Shown piece after piece: positions 6,960 through 14,100 of a stretch of DNA of 15,000 nucleotides. Location: the NCBI RefSeq assembly GCF_002104995.1, contig NW_024468256.1, positions 1 to 15,000 of the forward strand, written 5' to 3'. The position numbers and the translations under genes were made by a program. The stretch is from Linderina pennispora. Lineage: Eukaryota; Kickxellomycota; Kickxellomycetes; Kickxellales; Kickxellaceae. The first letter of the stretch is position 1, and each line of letters begins with the position of its first letter. The notes beneath the pieces are model-generated. The model did no database searches and was not told where the DNA came from. It saw only the letters and a program-made list of their open reading frames with translations.

Positions 6960-7537
6960 GCCGCGCTGTTGATCTACCCGGGACCCCTTGCTGATATACA
7001 CAGCTGCATGTATGGCACCTGTCTGGCATATCGGCGATTGGAGCGCAATGTGGGTCGGATTTTAAACGAGGTCCTAAAATGCATTTTACGTGCGCTGCTC
7101 TCAGCCTTTTATTCAGGGCATATGCAGCGGCACACTTTGAGCCCCTATTAGTCCTTGAGTCTAGTTCATATCTTGTTCAGTCGCTGGTTTTCTAATGTTC
7201 CTCTCTGTTTATTTCTTTTCTACATATTTCTTTTAACCACAGGGCGAGGTCCTGTTTCCAAAGCTTTTCTCCTTAACCTACATCAATAAATACCACCATG
7301 ACTAGAACGAATACACTGCGCCAGTAGGCAGCACACGGTGGCAGATATATTGGGCAGTTTTTGATTGACCCAATTTTTTGTCGTCAGCCAACCTGACCAC
7401 TTTGTGAAAGCGCATTCATTCTCTGCCGCCTCTTGCTTCTTTCCTCCTTGCCAGTATCGCTATTTTCTCTCTCTATTCCTTCTCCTTCTCCGCAACCTCC
7501 CTCCTCCAATTCCTTCTCTTTGTGAAATTCGCGAAAG
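6960..7537. other. Intergenic region, wall protein to MPDU1
   Basis: No gene supported. AATAAA at 7285-7290 could be a poly(A) signal for the wall-protein gene, though it lies 325 bp after its stop. Two opposed CCAAT elements (ATTGG at about 7349-7353 and CCAAT at 7370-7374) precede MPDU1, followed by a pyrimidine-rich tract at 7419-7521. No TATA box is obvious for MPDU1. Confidence 0.5.
7419..7521 (+). promoter_or_regulatory. Pyrimidine-rich initiation tract of MPDU1
   Basis: About 100 bp are dominated by C and T (CTCTCTCTATTCC, CTCCTCC and similar) and end about 17 bp before the ATG. CT-rich tracts of this kind often mark transcription starts of constitutively expressed fungal genes. Confidence 0.45.
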
Positions 7538-8296
7538 ATGACTACAGCCTGGCTTCCCTCGTTCCTTCGCAGCCCTATTGTCGCGCTGATTGGCGACCAA
7601 TGCACGGTGACGCTCATTGACAACCTGAACCTGTTCGAGCCCGAGTGCCTCAAGCACGCAATCTCCAAGGGCCTGGGACTGGGCATTGTGGTCGGTGGAT
7701 GCATTGTAAAGCTGCCGCAGCTGGCCAAGATCCTGCAGTCGCGCTCGGTGGCTGGTATCAGCCTAACCGCATATGTACTCGAGACCATCTGCAACATCAT
7801 CACCATTGCCTACAACCTCCGTAACGGCTATCCGTTCACGACTTACGGTGAGGCCGTGTTCATTGGCGTGCAGAACTACATCATCACGCTGCTGATTCTA
7901 ATGTTTACGGGCCGCGCGACCCTGGGCATGGCAGCTGGTGCCCTGATGCTGGTGTTCACGTACTCGCTGTTCGACCCGTCGTTTGTTGGTTCTGAGCTTC
8001 TGTCGACGCTGTACAGCCTGACCATCCCGCTGGTTGTCTCATCCCGCATCCCGCAGATCTACACGATCCACAAGAATGGATACACTGGTCAGCTGTCGGC
8101 GTTTGCCGTGTTTAACTACTTCCTGGGAACCGCTGCACGGCTGTACACGACCCTGGTCGAGGTCGACGACTCGCTGGTGCTTATTGGCACCCTGCTGGCA
8201 ACCATTGCCAATGGTGTGCTGGCAGCCCAGATGGTCTACTACTGGAACGCATCGGCGCCCGAGGATCAGTACAGGTTGGATAAGAAGCGCGACTAG
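7538..8296 (+). CDS. MPDU1: MPDU1-like dolichol-phosphate-mannose utilisation protein (PQ-loop)
   Basis: 252 aa, close to human MPDU1 (247). This ER membrane protein of the PQ-loop/SWEET superfamily is needed for use of dolichol-P-mannose and dolichol-P-glucose in N-glycan and GPI-anchor synthesis. The hallmark SKGLGLGIVVGGCIVKLPQ lies at 43-61. A second PQ loop, RIPQIYTIHKNGYTGQLSA, is followed by FLGTAARLYTT and NGVLAAQMVYYWNA, all close to the human protein. Seven hydrophobic segments are plausible. The C-terminus KKRD fits the KKXX ER-retrieval signal, which the human protein (KKAQ) also has. Single exon; first ATG after a CT-rich leader. Tandem with the wall-protein gene upstream. Fungal O-mannosylation uses the same lipid donor, which may matter for the Thr/Ser-rich neighbour, but adjacency proves nothing. 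Confidence 0.95.
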   Translation: MTTAWLPSFLRSPIVALIGDQCTVTLIDNLNLFEPECLKHAISKGLGLGIVVGGCIVKLPQLAKILQSRSVAGISLTAYVLETICNIITIAYNLRNGYPFTTYGEAVFIGVQNYIITLLILMFTGRATLGMAAGALMLVFTYSLFDPSFVGSELLSTLYSLTIPLVVSSRIPQIYTIHKNGYTGQLSAFAVFNYFLGTAARLYTTLVEVDDSLVLIGTLLATIANGVLAAQMVYYWNASAPEDQYRLDKKRD

Positions 8297-8628
8297 TTGT
8301 CTACGCATTCACCCTCTCGTTCTTTCATTTGGTTGGTTAAACTCCTACTGCTGTGCGTTTCTATTTACTCAATAACATCCACAGGAGGAAACCGCTCTAT
8401 GCAACACAGGGTAAATTGACAATATGCATACCGGAGATGCGAAAAGTCTAATGGCCATATATACCGTTCTTGCATACATTGTAGTTTCGAGTTGCCCATG
8501 TGGATGGGTGTGCCGAGGGCCTCCACGGACTCTACTAAGCACTCCAAGCAGCTGTAACACTACCTGTATTCTATGGCGAATTCCAATATAACACTCTTGC
8601 TTTACTTGATACATCATGCATAGACTCG
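8297..8628. other. Convergent intergenic region, MPDU1 / pacifastin-like gene
   Basis: 332 bp between two convergent stop codons, so it should hold both 3' UTRs. I see no gene, repeat or RNA structure in it. Confidence 0.55.
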
Positions 8629-9039
8629 TTATAGTTGCGGCGCTGGAGTAATGCAGGCTCTCCTCGTGCAAGCTGACAGTCCTGTGCACGTACATGTGCA
8701 CCAGTTGCATCCATCGTAGTACGATCGGCCGCCGTTCCGTGAGATGCACGACAGGTAGCGCGCTGGGTAATTGCTGTCAAACCGGCCAATATCGCAGGCC
8801 GGGATCCCAAGCGACTGCACAACTGCCTCCTCCAGACATTTAGAGATGGGCAGCTCCGCAGCATCAATACAGTCAGGTAGCGTGCTGTACTGTTTCCCAC
8901 CATACAACCGCTGACACTGTGCAAGTGTGCTGTTGTTGGCGCCAGCACAGAGGTCGGGCGGGTCGGCTGCTGTGGCCAGCGGTGGATTAGGGTAGAGCGC
9001 TGAGATAATGAGGCCTTGGACAACCGCGCCTATGTGCAT
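8629..9039 (-). CDS. Small secreted Cys-rich protein with C-terminal pacifastin-like inhibitor motif
   Basis: 136 aa, 12 Cys. Residues 1-25 (MHIGAVVQGLIISALY...ATAA) are a plausible, slightly weak signal peptide. NNST at 35-38 is an N-glycosylation site. Residues 31-82 hold five Cys in a domain I do not recognise. Residues 98-129 match the pacifastin (arthropod serine-protease inhibitor) pattern exactly: C98-x12-C111-N-x-C114-x-C116-x3-G120-x3-C124-T-x3-C129. The bait segment reads CTRRAC; in pacifastins the residue after CT is P1, so Arg here predicts trypsin-like targets. One extra Cys (118) is atypical. Upstream in-frame ATGs exist (9183, 9159), but the signal peptide supports 9039. TATA candidates lie at 9075-9082 and 9159-9166. 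The motif match is seen; inhibitor function is inferred, and convergent Cys spacing remains possible. Confidence 0.75.
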   Translation of the reverse strand: MHIGAVVQGLIISALYPNPPLATAADPPDLCAGANNSTLAQCQRLYGGKQYSTLPDCIDAAELPISKCLEEAVVQSLGIPACDIGRFDSNYPARYLSCISRNGGRSYYDGCNWCTCTCTGLSACTRRACITPAPQL

Positions 9040-9401
9040 TGTATTTTTAAGTGATATACAGTGCAGATGTTTGGTATATATAATGGCGATGTTGGTAAAG
9101 AGAAGGTCGCAGAGAGCGCAGCGAAGGGAGAAGGGAAGGTGGGCTTTTCCTGCAATCATTTTTATAGCGGATTGCTTTATCATGTGTCCAGCAGTGTAGC
9201 TTGGATTTTTCTACTGCTCGTGGAAACAACAAACGTTTCCTGCTGATACAGACTACGCTAACAGCCAGCATGCGTAGCTTTGCACCAAATACACGTCCAT
9301 TCATCAATGAGAGTGCATGGCTTGCAGTTTTTTTTTACTGTGTAGGACGACCCAGCAGCTTGAGAATCAGCAATATATTCAGTCTCCTTCAGCCTACAAA
9401 A
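9040..9401. other. Intergenic region, pacifastin-like gene promoter and SHQ1 3' side
   Basis: It holds the promoter of the gene at 8629-9039 and the 3' UTR of SHQ1, both on the minus strand. Two minus-strand TATA candidates are noted separately. A T9 run (9328-9336) between CAG and ACTG is the only other structure. Short open frames here overlap the promoter and look spurious. Confidence 0.5.
9075..9082 (-). promoter_or_regulatory. Candidate TATA box, proximal, pacifastin-like gene
   Basis: TATATATA lies 36-43 bp before ATG 9039 and would leave a very short leader. A distal TATAAAAA (minus strand, 9159-9166) would give a leader of about 90 nt. Which is used cannot be decided from sequence. 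Confidence 0.5.
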
Positions 9402-11111
9402 CTAGAGCATCTCAATCAATGGCTTCTTCCCGCCACCACTGGGATCAGCGTCTGCGCCATGCTGCTCGTCAGTCTGAGACGCCGTGGGCAGAATGATAGT
9501 AGGCGACGATTTATCTTGCAGTTCGCTATCAAGCAGGGCTGTGGAAGTAGCCGGTGTGCCGGTGTGCTCAGTAGGTGCTGACGCGCCTGCGGCATCGCTG
9601 GTGTCAACCGAGTCGCCCACAACCTCAATCAGGGGTTTCTTCAGCGGTGGTGCTGGCTCTGCTGGCTCCTTCATGTCAGCCGGGATACCCTGGTGCAAAC
9701 CCATCTCGGCATTCCACTCCACCGCTTCGTCGCTATCTGATTCCACCTCCTCCTCCGAGGTCTCGAGAGCAAGGTCCTCGTAAGTCTCCAGGTGCCACCC
9801 AACTTCATCTTTCTCAATCTCTATATGGTTGATCTGGTGTGCCAGCGACCGTATAACCTTGTCATTAGCCGTCGTCTGCAGCCACACGCAGTAGTCATCG
9901 AACAGCGTCTTGCTGTAAAGGTAATACTCATCATGATGATCAAACATGATCTTCAGCTCCAGCAAGACCTTGAGGCAAGTGCGACGGCCAAGCCGCAGCA
10001 GGATGTAGACATCGGACAGCACGCGCTCACACAGCTCCCAGTTGCGGTAGAGGGGGTAAACCAATGCGCGACGGAAGCAAGTAACGACGGCATCACGCAG
10101 CTGCGTATAGTGGTCCAGGCACGACATTTGTGCGGACAATCGGCCGATCTGGCGGGAAGACTCTACAGTTTGCTCGCCGTGATTTATGCGGTGGTCGTAG
10201 GAGTACGCAAACAGGAGCTCAACAAGACCCAGATATACTGTCTGCTCGTGTGTAACCATATAGGTCCGGCGAGACAGGCCCATCATAGCCTTGTTTTCCT
10301 CCTCAGTAAATTTGAACGGGTCTTGCGCCATATCAGCCTCCGTTACCTCGCTGCTGCTAGGTTGCGCATCCTGGCCATTGGCCTTTTTAGTCTTTTGGAT
10401 CCTGCGCAGAGCCTTGTGGTACTGGGTCTTGTAGTGGATCAGATCCATGATTTCCTCGTCATTCATGAAGTTCTCAATGTAGTAATCCTCATCGAACCGG
10501 TCATACTCGTCAGACATACGCCTCTCCCGCCGCCCCGCATGATCCATGCTCTCGAAGCGATAGCTATTCATGATCCCATTACCGTCACTAGCGATATTAG
10601 CAAAGTACTGGTTGTACTGCAGGTCGAATCCGTAGTTTTTTGAGCGGTCAGCCAGCTCCTGGTTGTCAGCAGCCTGTAGTCTCTGGGGTATTTCCCAGTC
10701 AAACTCCTCATCCTCGAGCATCGATTTCAGGTCAAGCGGGGTCTGCCCACCACCAATCTCCTCGATATGTGGTTTCCTGGGCTCAGCTGCGCTGCCTGCT
10801 GCAGCATCCCGCTCACGGCGTGTTGCCAGCAGGCTTGTGAGCATGTCCAGGTTCTCGAACACCTCGCCCGGCATCTCCTTTGTCAAAACCACAGTGATGT
10901 TGTTCGAGCCGTGGTCCAGCTGGGCCTTGGAATTCTCGTCCTCCATAACACGACCCGGGAACGTGAGGCGCAGGTAGTATGGCGCTGCGTAGAATGTTAG
11001 CTGGTCCCCGTTGACGTCAAGCTCGATCGTCGCTGCACGCACATGTGGGGCAGTGATCACCACAGTGACGGTGGTGTCGTCCTGCTGAACGCTGAACTTT
11101 GGCGTAATCAT
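9402..11111 (-). CDS. SHQ1: SHQ1, H/ACA snoRNP assembly chaperone
   Basis: 569 aa. SHQ1 binds the pseudouridine synthase dyskerin/Cbf5 as an RNA mimic and escorts it during H/ACA snoRNP (and, where relevant, telomerase RNP) assembly. Residues 1-85 form the CS/p23-like domain (MITPKFSVQQDDTTVTVVIT..., VNGDQLTFYAAPYYLRLTFPG). The SHQ1-specific helical domain covers about 160-440: NYGFDLQYNQYF, YDRFDEDYYIENFMNDEEI, QTVYLGLVELLFAYSYD, ALVYPLYRNWEL, LLRLGRRTCLKVLLELK and LFDDYCVWLQ. An acidic stretch (TSEEEVESDSDEAVEW) leads into a disordered tail with KKPLIEVV and terminal KKPLIEML, like the PLIEEL motif near the human C-terminus. An in-frame ATG at 11207 is rejected because CS homology begins at 11111. 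Single exon, intact. Confidence 0.95.
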   Translation of the reverse strand: MITPKFSVQQDDTTVTVVITAPHVRAATIELDVNGDQLTFYAAPYYLRLTFPGRVMEDENSKAQLDHGSNNITVVLTKEMPGEVFENLDMLTSLLATRRERDAAAGSAAEPRKPHIEEIGGGQTPLDLKSMLEDEEFDWEIPQRLQAADNQELADRSKNYGFDLQYNQYFANIASDGNGIMNSYRFESMDHAGRRERRMSDEYDRFDEDYYIENFMNDEEIMDLIHYKTQYHKALRRIQKTKKANGQDAQPSSSEVTEADMAQDPFKFTEEENKAMMGLSRRTYMVTHEQTVYLGLVELLFAYSYDHRINHGEQTVESSRQIGRLSAQMSCLDHYTQLRDAVVTCFRRALVYPLYRNWELCERVLSDVYILLRLGRRTCLKVLLELKIMFDHHDEYYLYSKTLFDDYCVWLQTTANDKVIRSLAHQINHIEIEKDEVGWHLETYEDLALETSEEEVESDSDEAVEWNAEMGLHQGIPADMKEPAEPAPPLKKPLIEVVGDSVDTSDAAGASAPTEHTGTPATSTALLDSELQDKSSPTIILPTASQTDEQHGADADPSGGGKKPLIEML

Positions 11112-12304
11112 TGCTCTAGGAATGAGTATGCGTGTGGATAGAGAGCGTAGAAAAAAGAAAGTGAGAGTCTTCGAAAATGTCCGAATGCACGACTTGGCAG
11201 TGTGCAAAAAATTTTCTATTGTAAAACTTCTTTGCCACTCTAGATTTCTCTGATTTTGGGCACTCGTTAGCCTGAGGCAAATTTGGGTGCCTGAACCCCG
11301 AGTCCCGCCTTTTTGGGATACCCGATGCGTGTAGCTGCTGTTACCACCAGCACATCATGGGCATGGCTCTATTATTTGGCTAGGATGACTGCAGGAGATA
11401 AAACTATGGCACGGTGCCAGGGGTGCAAAGGAGGGAAAGAGGCAACCCAAGGGACAACCGTCTTGCGTACATCCTCCCGTGACAATGGTATTTGTGACAA
11501 GTGATTGACGTGGCATGTTTCCAGCACATCCGATAGGCTATATCTACTGCGGGTGGATGCAAAGAGGCGAGCACCACGAAGGCATGTGTAAATCTCTAGT
11601 ATGAATAATGTCTGGACGTCAACTCACGCACATATTCCCTTGTACAGGGAGCTGGTGGGCAACAATGGATTCGGGTAATGATTCACCTTTCCCTGAGCCA
11701 GAAACACTCTGAACGGGTTTGGGATGACCACAACGTGTGAGGCTTCTTTCCAACGTGTTCCTTATTCCCAAGGACTTGGATGCTACATGTTCTATTCATT
11801 TTTAATAGCAGCTGCCAATCCAAGATGGCCGGTCTGTTTCAGCTACTGGAGCTGATCTAAACAGTCACCAGCCGAATGAGGGACAGGTGCGACTGATATC
11901 TTTACATCTCTTTCTCATGTTTTCTCATGTCATGTGTTCAACAACTGCCCACTTGAGGAAGACGCTTGCTAGTGGAAACTCCCGCACATGCAAATCGGAT
12001 ACAGCACACAATGGGGATGGACAGTGGGGATGAGGCATGCCACATACATGACAACATCCAATGTGCTGTATTTTTAGACACAAAGGAACCCCACAGAAAG
12101 GGATGTGCTTGGATCGGTGTCAGCTGAACAGTGTCCGTAGAACTTAATGGCGGAAAACGCACACCCGGCTGCCAAGGCGTAGTTTTGTCTGTCCTGAAGA
12201 TGTAGGAGTCACTGAGCACATCATCGGCACTGCAGAGTCGATTATGTAGCAGAAAAGGCACGGGCCAGAGGCAAAGGCTGCTTTAGCTGTCATACTATGA
12301 GACA
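11112..12304. other. Gene-poor region of about 1.2 kb between SHQ1 and the small ORF
   Basis: The SHQ1 leader and promoter occupy the first 150 bp or so. The rest holds only short open frames (for example 11313-11504 plus, 11938-12261 minus) without signal peptides, family motifs or coding character. I see a minor direct repeat TTTCTCATGT at 11910-11930 and no tRNA-like or transposon-like structure. The unusual length for this compact neighbourhood suggests a long regulatory region for the TATA-driven unit at 12305, or an unrecognised ncRNA. Confidence 0.5.
11205..11216 (-). promoter_or_regulatory. RRPE-like A/T element upstream of SHQ1
   Basis: On the SHQ1 strand it reads GAAAATTTTTTG, close to the yeast ribosomal RNA processing element (TGAAAAATTTT core), about 95 bp before the ATG. 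RRPE occurs upstream of ribosome-biogenesis genes, which fits SHQ1's role. One short motif can occur by chance. Confidence 0.45.
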
Positions 12305-12312
12305 TATATAAG
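12305..12312 (+). promoter_or_regulatory. TATA box of the small ORF unit
   Basis: TATATAAG is followed by a leader of about 100 nt rich in CCA/CAA and without any ATG until 12442. Expected transcription start is about 12335-12342. Confidence 0.6.
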
Positions 12313-12441
12313 CCGTTCTGCTCCTAGAGGCAACTAGCAGTGTCTTCACCAATCTTCCACCAACAATACCTCACTAGTTCTTTCGAAATTTCCAAGTCCA
12401 GCCTGAAATTTAAGAATACACAGCACGCCGTTGGTTTAACC

Positions 12442-12546
12442 ATGTCTATTTTCAGCAGCACCTCAGTCTTTGTGAATAGCAACAGCAATGGACATAACGG
12501 TAAGAAGCCTACCGAGGAGCAGATTGATAACCTTCTTAATTTCTGA
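12442..12546 (+). CDS. Possible 34-aa small protein (or first exon of a spliced gene)
   Basis: The ORF starts at the first ATG after a good TATA box (context ACCATGT). It begins MSIFSSTSVFVNSNSNG, with a Ser/Asn-rich N-terminus. It ends GKKPTEEQIDNLLNF, a charged amphipathic-helix-like tail with codons such as AAG, ACC, GAG and CAG that look selected. I do not recognise it. An alternative reading exists: GTAAGA at 12500 is a good donor, and TTTCTTTTCTCAG ending at 12579 is a good acceptor. That 80-nt intron would replace the tail and open a frame to 12893. The spliced product has no recognisable character, so I prefer the unspliced 34-aa protein. The promoter and clean leader are the strongest support. 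Confidence 0.45.
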   Translation: MSIFSSTSVFVNSNSNGHNGKKPTEEQIDNLLNF

Positions 12547-12646
12547 GCCACCAAGGCAGGTGCAGGTTTCTTTTCTCAGTCGACACCCAGGCATCGAATG
12601 CAGGACTGGTATACCTAGCCATTCCTTCTTACGCTCTAGCAAGATT

Positions 12647-12666
12647 CTCCCAGGTGGGAGCCCACC
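12647..12666. repeat. Overlapping inverted repeats
   Basis: CTCCCA-GG-TGGGAG (12647-12660) overlaps GGTGGG-AG-CCCACC (12653-12666), giving two mutually exclusive 6-bp hairpins. Because the loops are only 2 nt, cruciforms or alternating dimer sites are more plausible than stable RNA stems. Confidence 0.45.
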
Positions 12667-12750
12667 CTCCTAGTATATACCCTTTTATTGTGTTTAACAT
12701 ATTGTCGTTCATAAGCATAACCCGGTGTACCATGCAACAGAGGACTACTA

Positions 12751-12768
12751 GCCCAGTAGTAGCTGGGC
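12751..12768. repeat. Inverted repeat GCCCAG / CTGGGC with TAGTAG loop
   Basis: A 6-bp GC-rich stem with a 6-nt loop. CTACT and AGTAG (12745-12760) form an overlapping alternative stem. It could be a terminator or RNA hairpin of the small-ORF transcript; nothing supports a specific role. Confidence 0.4.
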
Positions 12769-12992
12769 ACGGATTTAGAACCGGCAGCTATGTCCAGTAT
12801 CCTAGCATGAAAAGCTTATTTTATCTGTATACTTGTCGGTTTTTATCCCAGATTGCGCTGGTTCCAAAAGTGCATGCGCATGAGCATCTTTAGCAGCAGC
12901 TTTCACCAGCTGGTATAGGCTCAGAAAGCGTCGGTAGTTGTGGTATATGCTGCAATAATGCCAGCAGCCATAAACGGCGATCAGCCCTGGTA

Positions 12993-13037
12993 ATTGGCGA
13001 GTGGTGGCTCGTAAAAATTGAGTGGTGAAAATTTTAC
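12993..13037 (+). promoter_or_regulatory. CCAAT (reverse) and RRPE-like element upstream of eIF2B alpha
   Basis: ATTGG lies at 12993-12997. TGAAAATTTTAC at 13026-13037 has the A4T4 core of the RRPE motif, 79 bp before the ATG. A similar element precedes SHQ1. Confidence 0.45.
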
Positions 13038-13115
13038 GGTTGAGCCTCTCTTTTCCTGTTCAACACTATTTTTCCTTTCAATTTGAATTGACGCACAAAT
13101 TTCAGTTGTTTTGCA

Positions 13116-14054
13116 ATGACAGCACAGGGAGGCGCGTTTGATGTGGTAGAGTACTACCATGACCTGGTGGCCAAGGACCCGAGCATCTCGATGCCCGTAG
13201 CCGCCGTCAGCAGTCTTGTCAAAGTTGTTGAGCAACAGCGCGCAACAACAATGTCCGAGTTCATGAAGATCGTGCGTGCAGCCAGCGAGGTGCTGAAGGA
13301 GGCCACACACCGGTCTATCTCGGTGTCTGCTGGCTGCGACGTGTTTCTGCAGCAAATGGCGCGTCTCTCGCACGCGCAGGGCGTCGAAGAGTGCCGCGAT
13401 GCGCTGATCAGCGCCGGCAACAACTTTGTGATGACGGCCGGGCAGTGCCGCGACCAGGTGGCGGAGATCGGCAGCCCGTTTGTGCGCGACGACCAGACGA
13501 TCCTGATCCACTCGTACTCACGCGTCATCATGGGGCTCTTGCACCGGGCGGTGAAGCAGAACAAGCGGTTCCGCGTGTACGTTACCGAGTCACGGCCTGA
13601 TAAGAGCGGGCTGCGGGCGGCCGATGAGCTGCTGAAGCTGGGTGTGCCGTGTGAGGTTGTGCTGGATGCCGCTGTCGGGTATATCATGGAGAAGGTGGAC
13701 TTGGTGCTGGTCGGTGCTGAGGGTGTGGTGGAGAGCGGTGGTTTGATCAACAAGGTTGGCACATACCAGCTGGCCATCATTGCCAAGGCAGCCAAGAAGC
13801 CGTTTTATGCGCTGGCCGAGAGTTACAAGTTTGTGCGTCTGTATCCACTCAGCCAGTACGATCTGCCGACGTACCGCAGCGACCTACTGGCCTTCAAGGA
13901 TAGCGGCAATGTCGACTGGCAGACGGAGTTGCAGGAGAACAACCCGACGCTGGATTACACGCCGCCAGAGTACATCACGCTGCTGTTCACCGATCTGGGC
14001 GTCATGACGCCGTCAGGAGTCAGCGACGAGCTTATCAAATTCTATTTGGATTAG
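13116..14054 (+). CDS. GCN3: Translation initiation factor eIF2B subunit alpha (Gcn3)
   Basis: 312 aa; human and yeast proteins are 305. It is a regulatory subunit of the decameric cytosolic eIF2B complex, the guanine-nucleotide exchange factor for eIF2. The alpha subunit senses phosphorylated eIF2 alpha and mediates the integrated stress/general amino-acid control response. The N-terminal helical part covers about 1-120 (SISMPVAAVSSLVKVVE, SISVSAGCDVFLQ). The C-terminal Rossmann-like part has ILIHSYSRVIMGLL, FRVYVTESRPDKSG, VVLDAAVGYIMEKVDLVLVG, GAEGVVESGGLINKVGT and FYALAESYKFVRLYPL. The end, ITLLFTDLGVMTPSGVSDEL then IKFYLD, is nearly identical to the human end. Single exon; the first ATG agrees with the family. 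Convergent with the next gene, 46 bp apart. Intact. Confidence 0.97.
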   Translation: MTAQGGAFDVVEYYHDLVAKDPSISMPVAAVSSLVKVVEQQRATTMSEFMKIVRAASEVLKEATHRSISVSAGCDVFLQQMARLSHAQGVEECRDALISAGNNFVMTAGQCRDQVAEIGSPFVRDDQTILIHSYSRVIMGLLHRAVKQNKRFRVYVTESRPDKSGLRAADELLKLGVPCEVVLDAAVGYIMEKVDLVLVGAEGVVESGGLINKVGTYQLAIIAKAAKKPFYALAESYKFVRLYPLSQYDLPTYRSDLLAFKDSGNVDWQTELQENNPTLDYTPPEYITLLFTDLGVMTPSGVSDELIKFYLD

Positions 14055-14100
14055 AGTGTACCGTACTACAAAAATTTTATGTATGCAAGCAGTTGGTGCT

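Larger units (their letters stand above)
12547..13115. other. Intergenic region, small ORF to eIF2B alpha
   Basis: It contains two inverted-repeat clusters (12647-12666 and 12751-12768) and, near its end, the eIF2B alpha promoter elements. An open frame continues in one register from 12580 to 12893, reachable only by splicing from the small ORF. No tRNA fits, though a TTCGA-containing segment near 12590 was checked. Confidence 0.45.

Noticed and set aside
5932-6972. Plus-strand 346-codon open frame rich in Leu/Arg/Pro
   Set aside because: It is the second frame of the same low-complexity tract. The frame at 5832 has a signal peptide, clean repeats and a promoter.
9040-9183. N-terminal extension of the pacifastin-like protein to ATG 9183 or 9159
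   Set aside because: It crosses the proximal TATA candidate and leaves the hydrophobic signal segment internal.
9792-10643. 283-codon plus-strand open frame
   Set aside because: It lies wholly antisense to SHQ1, which is a confident conserved gene; no family motif in this frame.
11313-11504. 63-codon plus-strand open frame
   Set aside because: Short, no TATA box or motif, with random-looking composition.
11938-12261. 107-codon minus-strand open frame in the gene-poor region
   Set aside because: No signal peptide, domain or promoter; composition looks random. Kept only as part of the intergenic note.
12580-12672. Possible tRNA-like segment (TTCGA with GC-rich stems)
   Set aside because: The arm next to TTCGA does not form a 5-bp T stem and no acceptor or anticodon arm can be drawn.
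13154-13795. 213-codon minus-strand open frame
   Set aside because: Antisense to eIF2B alpha, Ser/Thr-rich as expected from complement bias, with no motif.
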